Source: an uncultured Eubacterium sp.
GTDB taxonomy: Bacteria; Bacillota; Clostridia; Lachnospirales; Lachnospiraceae
DNA: 22,540 nucleotides
NCBI GenBank assembly: GCA_910586445.1
Contig: CAJUHV010000007.1
Coordinates: 70,661 to 93,200 of the forward strand
Direction: 5' to 3'
Below the pieces are notes generated by a model. It searched no databases. It had not been told where the DNA came from and was given only the letters and a program-made list of their open reading frames with translations. Shown in pieces: positions 15,620 to 20,234 of this stretch; positions within the stretch are counted from its first letter, which is position 1, and every line of letters begins with the position of its first letter. A program made the position numbers and the translations under genes.

Positions 15620-15779
15620 GAGCGTGTCTTAAAAATCATTCCCGCGATCTGCACTCCCCACTTAGCGGATAATCTATCCCAAATTTAATCAACATAGCCC
15701 GCTATGCCTCATAAATTTGGGATAAATTCTCCACCAAGTGTGAAGCACATCTCACGGAAAGCATTTTTAAGACACGCTC
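15620..15779. mobile_element. 160-bp MITE with TA target-site duplication (complete copy)
   Basis: Perfect terminal inverted repeats GAGCGTGTCTTAAAAAT begin at 15620 and end at 15779, with weaker symmetry inward (CCCGCGATCTGC against CCGTGAGATGTGC). The ends are flanked by TA at 15618-15619 and 15780-15781. An inner palindrome TATCCCAAATTTA/TAAATTTGGGATA encloses CATAG-CCCG-CTATG, so the whole element can fold into one long hairpin. It contains no gene. The TA duplication fits IS630/mariner-type mobilisation (inference). It ends about 34 bp before the start codon of the GltB-like gene. Further copies are at 22191 and 22491. Confidence 0.88.
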
Positions 15780-15813
15780 TAGAGCGTGAGAGGCGTAAAA
15801 GGAGGTATTTACA

Positions 15814-17229
15814 ATGATTTACAAATGCAGTATATGTGGATATGTGTATGATGAAGAAAAAGAGGGAAAGCCATTTTCCGAACTGACAGCGTGTCCTGTC
15901 TGCAGACAGCCGCCGGAGAAGTTTCAGGCGGAAGGAACGCCGGAAGATACAGCTGGTTCTTCCGGCGCTAAGAAGAAGCCGGCTTCTATCAATGCTGATG
16001 GCATGGATTTGAGCTATTCGAAGGAAACACAAAAGACAGACAGCGATTACCGTTATATGAAGGAAATACAGGAGATGGCTGTTACAGGCAGGTCTGTGAT
16101 TGAGGCAATGGGCACGCAGATGAAGATGCCGGGATGGGACGATGTGCTGGTGCTTGGTGCACAGTTAAACCCAATGCCTTTGGATGAACATGCAGAGGTA
16201 TCTTTAAAAACTGTGATTGGAAAACATGCGAAAAAGCCGATGGAGCTGGATATGCCGGTCTATATTTCGCATATGTCCTTTGGGGCGCTTTCCAAAGAGG
16301 TAAAAATCGCATTGTCAAAAGGAAGTGCGGCAGCAGGCACAGCGATGTGCAGCGGCGAAGGCGGCATACTGCCGGAAGAAAAAGAAGCCGCATATAAGTA
16401 CATCTTTGAATATGTGCCAAACATGTATAGTGTTACGGATGAGAATCTGAAGACCTCCGATGCCATAGAAATAAAGATTGGGCAGGGCACAAAGCCGGGA
16501 ATGGGAGGTCATCTGCCGGGCAGCAAGGTGACGCCGGAAATAGCCCGGATACGGAATAAGCCGCTTGGAAAAGATGTGATCAGCCCATCCAGATTTCCTG
16601 GAATCAACAGTGCGGACGATTTGAAAAATCTGGTCAGCGACCTTCACCTGCGCAGCGACGGCAGGCCGGTCGGCATAAAGATTGCTGCCGGACGGATTGA
16701 AAAGGATCTGGAATTCTGCGTTTATGCAGGACCCGATTTTATTACGATAGACGGACGGGGCGGTGCAACGGGAGCATCGCCTGCCATAATCAGGGATTCT
16801 ACAAGCGTTCCTACGATTTATGCGCTCTATCGTGCAAGAAAATATCTAGATGCCGTTGGAGCAGACATTGACCTGATTATTACAGGAGGACTCAGGGTAT
16901 CTTCTGATTTTGCCAAAGCGATTGCTATGGGAGCAGACGCGGTGGCCGTTGCTTCGGCTGCTATGGTGGCAGCTGCCTGCCAGCAGTACCGGATCTGCGG
17001 CAGCGGAATGTGTCCAGCAGGCGTGGCTGCACAGGATGAAAAGCTGCGTGAGAGATTACATATAGAGGCTGCTGCAAAGCGGGTAGAAAATTATCTGAAA
17101 TGCTCCGCCGGGGAGTTAAGGACATTTGCAAGAATAACAGGAAATGCGGATATTCATGGATTATCTGTGGATGATCTGTGCACGATCAGCAGGGAAATAT
17201 CGGAGCATACAAATATAGCACATGCTTAA
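15814..17229 (+). CDS. Rubredoxin-like domain fused to FMN-binding glutamate synthase (GltB-like) domain
   Basis: This 471-residue protein has an N-terminal rubredoxin-like iron site: C5-x2-C8 and C27-x2-C30 in YKCSICGYVYDE and ACPVCRQPPE. After a linker (about 38-75) comes the glutamate synthase central/FMN barrel (about 90-430). IKIGQGTKPGMGGHLPG and GRGGATGASP are typical FMN- and substrate-loop sequences, and C389-x5-C395-x4-C400 (CQQYRICGSGMCPAG) matches the 3Fe-4S cysteine pattern of GltB. There is no glutaminase (GATase) domain and no GltD partner nearby, so it probably uses ammonia or acts as another oxidoreductase, with electrons arriving through the rubredoxin. AAAGGAGG precedes the ATG. 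A MITE sits immediately upstream and no independent promoter is clear. Confidence 0.9.
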   Translation: MIYKCSICGYVYDEEKEGKPFSELTACPVCRQPPEKFQAEGTPEDTAGSSGAKKKPASINADGMDLSYSKETQKTDSDYRYMKEIQEMAVTGRSVIEAMGTQMKMPGWDDVLVLGAQLNPMPLDEHAEVSLKTVIGKHAKKPMELDMPVYISHMSFGALSKEVKIALSKGSAAAGTAMCSGEGGILPEEKEAAYKYIFEYVPNMYSVTDENLKTSDAIEIKIGQGTKPGMGGHLPGSKVTPEIARIRNKPLGKDVISPSRFPGINSADDLKNLVSDLHLRSDGRPVGIKIAAGRIEKDLEFCVYAGPDFITIDGRGGATGASPAIIRDSTSVPTIYALYRARKYLDAVGADIDLIITGGLRVSSDFAKAIAMGADAVAVASAAMVAAACQQYRICGSGMCPAGVAAQDEKLRERLHIEAAAKRVENYLKCSAGELRTFARITGNADIHGLSVDDLCTISREISEHTNIAHA

Positions 17230-17342
17230 AATGCGTCAGGCATCCAAGGCCCGGCCGTTTGGTGAAAGGCAGAGTTATTTTGAGGGCATGCGGGGAATTA
17301 TTAATGGATTTTGGATAGGATCATAATTGTTTAGGCAGAGAT

Positions 17343-17401
17343 CAGGCTGCCGTATGGAGAAATAGGAACAGGATCTATTTTTCATACGGCAGCCTGTTTT
17401 T
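17343..17401 (+). terminator. Rho-independent terminator
   Basis: A 14-bp perfect stem CAGGCTGCCGTATG (17343-17356) / CATACGGCAGCCTG (17383-17396) is followed by TTTTT. The inner AAATAG/CTATTT extends the fold. It ends the GltB-like transcription unit. The 110 bp between the gene and this hairpin show nothing else. Confidence 0.93.
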
Positions 17402-17429
17402 GTGTATATTTTGGCATTTGAATCAAAAT

Positions 17430-17491
17430 GTAAAAAACTCTTGACATTTTGAGGGGAATATTCTATATTGAAAATGTAAAAAGTTTTTTAC
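17430..17491 (+). promoter_or_regulatory. Promoter with paired XRE operators
   Basis: Promoter: TTGACA (17441-17446), 17-nt spacer, TATATT (17464-17469). Site 1, GTAAAAAACTCTTGAC (17430-17445), covers the -35 box. Site 2 (17476-17491) reads GTAAAAAACTTTTTAC on the minus strand, that is, site 1 inverted with two changes, and lies at the start of the transcript. Binding of the XRE protein encoded in the same transcript would close the promoter from both sides (inference). Confidence 0.7.
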
Positions 17492-17547
17492 TTTATAGAT
17501 TAAAATATTATTTTTCTATTATGAAATATTTGAAGGGAGACAAAATT

Positions 17548-17838
17548 ATGCTGATATCTGAAACTATGTTTTTAGGAGCTGTTTTCTTTGTATTTGCTGC
17601 TTTTGATCTGGTTATGCTTATATCCCTGCTAAAGATGGGAGATGAACGCAGCCAGATTATTGTAGGGAAAGCCAGTTCGTTTACGCTGCTGGCTGTTGTT
17701 GGATCGAAGATCTTTTATGTTGCTGAAAATTTTGTAAAGGCACAGCCGATGACGGCAAATCCTCTAGTGCAGTTGGAAACAGCTGCAATTATCTATTTTG
17801 CTGCTCTTATGTATTATAAAAAGAGGCTCGGCGGCTGA
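17548..17838 (+). CDS. Small membrane protein preceding an XRE regulator
   Basis: This 96-residue protein is mostly hydrophobic, with about three membrane segments (near 5-28, 42-62, 72-90) and a basic end KKRLGG. I do not recognise a specific family; similar small membrane proteins are often encoded beside short XRE regulators in Firmicutes. The start ATG at 17548 is chosen for GAAGGGAGA upstream; an in-frame extension of about 33 residues lacks an RBS and would overlap the operator region. Its stop is 1 nt before the regulator start, so translation is probably coupled. It may sense a signal or modulate the regulator. Confidence 0.75.
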   Translation: MLISETMFLGAVFFVFAAFDLVMLISLLKMGDERSQIIVGKASSFTLLAVVGSKIFYVAENFVKAQPMTANPLVQLETAAIIYFAALMYYKKRLGG

Positions 17839-17839
17839 T

Positions 17840-18034
17840 ATGGAAAATAAAATCAGAATCAGGAGAAAAGAATTGGGCTTGTCACAGGAAGAGCTGGCGA
17901 AAAAATGCGGTGTTTCCAGACAGACAGTCAATGCGATCGAAAATAACAAATATGATCCGACGTTGTCTCTGGCCTTCCGGCTGGCAGGAGAACTGCAGTT
18001 TACGGTTGACGAACTGTTTACGCCCTGCGTGTAA
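17840..18034 (+). CDS. Small XRE/Cro-family regulator
   Basis: This 64-residue protein is little more than a helix-turn-helix: LGLSQEELAKKCGVSRQTVN (residues 12-31), then AIENNKYDPTLSLAFRLA. It belongs to the compact YozG-like group. It starts at ATG 17840, 1 nt after the membrane protein's stop, with only a weak AGAGG; coupling is expected. The last four residues (TPCV) are encoded by DNA that, read on the other strand, belongs to the truncated sirtuin gene, so the natural C-terminus was probably replaced at the recombination junction near 18020. It likely binds the paired GTAAAAA sites at 17430-17491. Confidence 0.88.
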   Translation: MENKIRIRRKELGLSQEELAKKCGVSRQTVNAIENNKYDPTLSLAFRLAGELQFTVDELFTPCV

Positions 18035-18423
18035 AACAGGCGTTTTTTATCAAAGCCTGCCAGCTGAAACTGGTGGTCAACGTTTGTTGTTAAGATGAAA
18101 TAGTTTTTATTGCCTATGAGCTTTTGTAAGTCAGAATACGTCTTTCCGACACCGGCTTCATAGCGGTTTAGAAGTATATGCCTTGACCACCACGCCCAGT
18201 ATTCTTCAAGCGTTTCATATGGGTAAAATCCGCCGGAGTACATATCAGTAATGCCGTATTTTAGATTGAAATCCGAAAAATGCCTGTAGAACCGTTCGCC
18301 GTCATAGGCAAATCCGGCTGCTGCTGACATGCCGGCTCCTGCATCGACTACGATCGCATCAGCGGACTCTATTTCCGCTTTTAATTTATAGATCTGCTCT
18401 GAGTAAGCTTTGGCCCAAAACAT
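18022..18423 (-). pseudogene. Sir2-family NAD-dependent deacylase, 3'-truncated
   Basis: From ATG 18423 (GGAGG upstream) the minus-strand frame gives about 134 residues of a sirtuin. ADAIVVDAGAGMSAAAGF (residues 21-38) is the NAD-binding GAGxS motif, EEYWAWWSRHI and ILTTNVDHQFQ (110-120) with the expected TTNVDH motif follow, then LFYTQG. Here the homology stops, at about 18022. The frame stays open to 17764 but reads antisense through the XRE and membrane-protein genes. Intact sirtuins of this kind have about 250-300 residues, so the second half, including any zinc-binding module and the end of the Rossmann fold, is missing. The EYWAWWSRH-type sequence resembles the SirTM/macrodomain-linked group (inference). 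It forms an operon with the SnoaL-like gene 52 bp upstream. Confidence 0.82.
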
Positions 18424-18475
18424 AATGCTGCCTCCAGTATTTGAAAATTATTTGCAAATAATTAAAACCTGCTGC

Positions 18476-18839
18476 TTAAAACTTGCCGTTCTGATTCTTC
18501 CATGCTGACGGATCAGCTATTGTTTCGATTATATCCCAGTGTCCTGCAATTCTGCCGTTTTTCACACGCCATAAATCATAATAAGCAGTCGGCGCGCCGC
18601 CGAATGTCCCTTCTATGTAAAAACACTTTATCGCCGTCTTCAAATGCTCGGATATTTTTTACGGTTGTTTTGACAGGGGCAGAGGCAAGATCAGAGACTG
18701 AGCTGATCAATGCCGCGCGTCCTGTGCCGTATGGCAGATTATGCTGGATATAATCTGGTGCAGGCAGGCTTTCTGCCAATTTGGTGCTGCCGTCAGCAAA
18801 AGTATGGATCAGTGCGAGAGCTTTTTGTGTATTTGTCAT
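18476..18839 (-). pseudogene. SnoaL-like (NTF2-fold) protein, frameshifted
   Basis: ATG at 18839 follows GGAGG. The protein begins MTNTQKALALIHTFADGS and has IQHNLPYGTG, then AFEDGDKVF. After a run of five A on the plus strand (18619-18623) the first frame runs into unrelated sequence and stops near 18576. Reading with four A instead gives YIEGTFGGAPTAYYDLWRV and then GHWDIIETIADPSAWKNQ to TAA at 18476-18478, a normal SnoaL-like ending of about 120 residues. So this is a one-base homopolymer insertion: a pseudogene, a phase-variable switch or a sequencing error. It is divergent from the HxlR-type regulator, probably its repressor. Confidence 0.82.
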
Positions 18840-18912
18840 GGTCGGTTCCTCCGTTTGATTTTAAATTTTTATTCATTAGATTTTGTCTGAAGTCTTAAAA
18901 CGGCCGTTTCCT

Positions 18913-18995
18913 GTACTTTTTGTCTATATGATACAGTTTGATCTGTCACTTGTGAAGTACGCACAAAATTGCGGCATAGGCACCATAAAGTGACA
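18913..18995. promoter_or_regulatory. Divergent control region with nested inverted repeats
   Basis: Two inverted repeats are nested between the SnoaL-like gene and the HxlR-type gene: GTACTT (18913-18918) with AAGTAC (18955-18960), and TGTCACTT (18944-18951) with AAGTGACA (18988-18995). On the minus strand GTGACA and TATAGA lie 15 nt apart here and may be the SnoaL promoter. These repeats are the best candidates for HxlR operators. Confidence 0.45.
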
Positions 18996-19001
18996 ATGGA
19001 C

Positions 19002-19030
19002 TTGCTTTTATTTGGTGTATACGGTAAAAT
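19002..19030 (+). promoter_or_regulatory. Probable promoter of the HxlR-type gene
   Basis: TTGCTT (19002-19007), 17-nt spacer, TAAAAT (19025-19030). The predicted start near 19037 gives a leader of about 280 nt that contains the tandem repeats at 19099-19246. Confidence 0.5.
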
Positions 19031-19098
19031 TGGGCTGTAAGTATGAAATGGAAACTATAACCAGAAGCTATAAATGGAAATTGTTGGATGAAATGAAT

Positions 19099-19246
19099 GG
19101 ATGAAATTATTGAGTGAAATGGATGAAATTATTGAGTGAAATGAATGGAATTAATGGACGAAATAAATGGATGAAATGAATGAAAGAAATTGATGGATGA
19201 AATGAATGAAAGAAATTGATGGATGAAATGAATGAAAGAAATGAAT
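19099..19246 (+). repeat. Purine-rich tandem repeats in the HxlR leader
   Basis: Two 22-bp units GGATGAAATTATTGAGTGAAAT (first 20: GGATGAAATTATTGAGTGAA) occupy 19099-19142. Three 26-bp units beginning GGATGAAATGAATGAAAGAA occupy 19169-19246, the last slightly degenerate. Similar ATGAAAT units continue on both sides (19040-19290). The track has almost no C, all forward frames are rich in TGA stops, and ATGA start/stop overlaps recur. It is not coding and not a CRISPR array. Confidence 0.85.
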
Positions 19247-19314
19247 GAATTTATTGAATGAAACTATAGGATAAAATTATTGAATGAAAATTATTATGCG
19301 GAGGAAAAGTATTT

Positions 19315-19659
19315 ATGAAAGCACAAATGACAGAAAATGAGCTGCCTGCCTGTCCGGTGGAGACAACGCTGACCCTGATTGGAAATAAGTGGAAGGTATT
19401 GATTCTGCGCGACCTGCTCCCTGGCACAAAACGTTTTGGGGAGCTTAAAAAATCAATTGGAGGCGTATCGCAGAAGGTATTGACGGCACAGCTGCGCGAT
19501 ATGGAGGAGAATGGCCTTGTAATCCGCACGGTATATGCGCAGGTGCCGCCAAAAGTAGAATATTCGCTTACGGAGCTTGGATACAGCCTGAAGCCTATTC
19601 TGGATGCATTGTGGAACTGGGGTGATGAATACATGGCTGCAATGAATAAACCGGTATAA
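19315..19659 (+). CDS. HxlR-family (MarR-like) transcriptional regulator
   Basis: This 114-residue winged-helix regulator has the HxlR core from residue 12 on: CPVETTLTLIGNKWKVLILR, then RFGELKKSIGGVSQKVLTAQ and the wing ENGLVIRTVY, ending VEYSLTELGYSLKPILDAL. It has a single cysteine, C13, at the position used for thiol sensing by YodB/CatR/HypR-type members, so redox or electrophile sensing is plausible (inference). GCGGAGGAAAAG precedes the ATG. It is divergent from the SnoaL-like/sirtuin pair and probably controls it. The unusually long repetitive leader is its oddest feature. Confidence 0.92.
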   Translation: MKAQMTENELPACPVETTLTLIGNKWKVLILRDLLPGTKRFGELKKSIGGVSQKVLTAQLRDMEENGLVIRTVYAQVPPKVEYSLTELGYSLKPILDALWNWGDEYMAAMNKPV

Positions 19660-19666
19660 AAAGATC

Positions 19667-19696
19667 TTGACATCAGACCGTGTCTGCCTATATAAT
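19667..19696 (+). promoter_or_regulatory. Strong promoter of a small transcription unit
   Basis: Consensus TTGACA (19667-19672) and TATAAT (19691-19696) are separated by 18 nt, starting only 8 nt after the HxlR stop. Transcription would start near 19703 and run into the terminator at 19876. Confidence 0.75.
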
Positions 19697-19725
19697 AAGA
19701 TAGATCAATTTTAGGAGGATTTTTT

Positions 19726-19764
19726 ATGTTAATTGTGGTTGTAATGGAGAAAATTGCAAAATAA
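19726..19764 (+). CDS. Possible 12-residue peptide (small ORF)
   Basis: The frame ATG to TAA encodes MLIVVVMEKIAK. The Shine-Dalgarno AGGAGGA has ideal spacing and the promoter is strong, so the ribosome should load here. The peptide itself has no recognisable family. It could be a leader peptide for the downstream structure or the truncated start of a broken gene. Confidence 0.35.
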   Translation: MLIVVVMEKIAK

Positions 19765-19875
19765 ATATTGCAGGGGGTGATTTTTAGCATCAGGCTAGAA
19801 GTCTGCCCATTTGTAGGCGGCACCTGCCGTTTACGTTTTCGCCTTACAATTGCTTAATATTATGGTATATATATT

Positions 19876-19906
19876 AAAAGCATGGCTGTATGGCCATGCT
19901 TTTTTA
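19876..19906 (+). terminator. Rho-independent terminator (bidirectional)
   Basis: The 11-bp stem AAAAGCATGGC (19876-19886) / GCCATGCTTTT (19893-19903) has a 6-nt loop and a run of Ts to 19905. On the minus strand it is directly preceded by the REP-like copies 2 and 3 and their ATTGTCACGAATAA tail, so it can also end transcription coming from the right. Confidence 0.9.
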
Positions 19907-19985
19907 TTCGTGACAATAGAAAGTTCGCGCAGCGTGCTTTCTATCGTTTATGATAATAGAAAGTTCGTGCAGCGTGCTTTCTATT
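19904..19985 (-). repeat. REP-like palindromic element, copies 2 and 3 in tandem
   Basis: Two copies in minus orientation, at 19915-19945 and 19955-19985, have a 40-bp period. Copy 2 keeps the core GCACGCTGCGCGAAC; copy 3 has GCACGCTGCACGAAC. The minus-strand tail of copy 2, ATTGTCACGAATAA (19917 down to 19904), runs directly into the terminator stem. Confidence 0.85.
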
Positions 19986-19991
19986 GTTTGG

Positions 19992-20097
19992 ACAGGGTGC
20001 TGTCGCACTAAGAATGCTATATAAGATCTAGCGGAATTCGATTTGGAATGAAAGCTATATCTTGTATATGCAATCTTTGCTGCGACAGCCCCGCTGT
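19992..20097. repeat. 106-bp imperfect inverted-repeat element
   Basis: The left arm ACAGGGTGCTGTCGCA (19992-20007) matches the inverted right arm TGCGACAGCCCCGCTGT (20081-20097). The symmetry continues inward: AAGAATGCTATATAAGATC against the inverse of GCTATATCTTGTATATGCAA. Arms of nearly 48 bp surround a short centre (GGAATTCGATTTGGAATG). There is no gene inside. It is probably a degenerate MITE or a fossil insertion-sequence end pair; no clear target duplication is visible. Confidence 0.7.
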
Positions 20098-20126
20098 GTG
20101 CAAAAAGCACATGTATATATATTAGG

Positions 20127-20167
20127 AAACCATGGTATTTTATGCTTTAGGCAGCCATGGTTTTTTT
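20127..20167 (+). terminator. Rho-independent terminator upstream of the MutS2-like gene
   Basis: AAACCATGG (20127-20135) pairs with CCATGGTTT (20155-20163), and T7 runs from 20161 to 20167. No gene ends here, so it either insulates the MutS2-like gene from upstream reading or acts as an attenuator in its leader. Nothing riboswitch-like was recognised between it and the RBS. Confidence 0.75.
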
Positions 20168-20234
20168 GCGCTGCAGGGCGGCAGAATGATTGATGTTTAA
20201 TTAAAAGTAAGCAGAAAGAGGAAGGAACGCTAAA

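Larger units (their letters stand above)
19703..19906 (+). ncRNA. Small transcription unit: candidate structured RNA or small-peptide mRNA
   Basis: Between a consensus promoter and a strong terminator lies about 200 nt with no known gene. A perfect GGAGG (19714-19718), 7 nt before ATG 19726, opens a 12-residue frame ending at 19764; after that stop the same frame stays open to 19857. Another frame of the first part reads VNCGCNGENCKINIAGGDF but has no start. A stem TTGTAGGCG against CGCCTTACAA (one bulge; about 19811-19850) suggests structure. I cannot tell whether the product is the peptide, the RNA or a decayed cysteine-rich peptide gene. Confidence 0.45.

Noticed and set aside
17764..18021. 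Continuation of the sirtuin reading frame
   Set aside because: The frame stays open but is exactly antisense to the XRE and membrane-protein genes and has lost sirtuin similarity.
19099..19246. CRISPR-like array
   Set aside because: The units are directly adjacent, with no unique spacers of constant length, and no cas gene is present. It is a minisatellite.
20098..20234. Riboswitch or T-box in the MutS2-like leader
   Set aside because: Apart from a simple terminator hairpin I see no conserved T-box or riboswitch core, and the gene function gives no reason to expect one.
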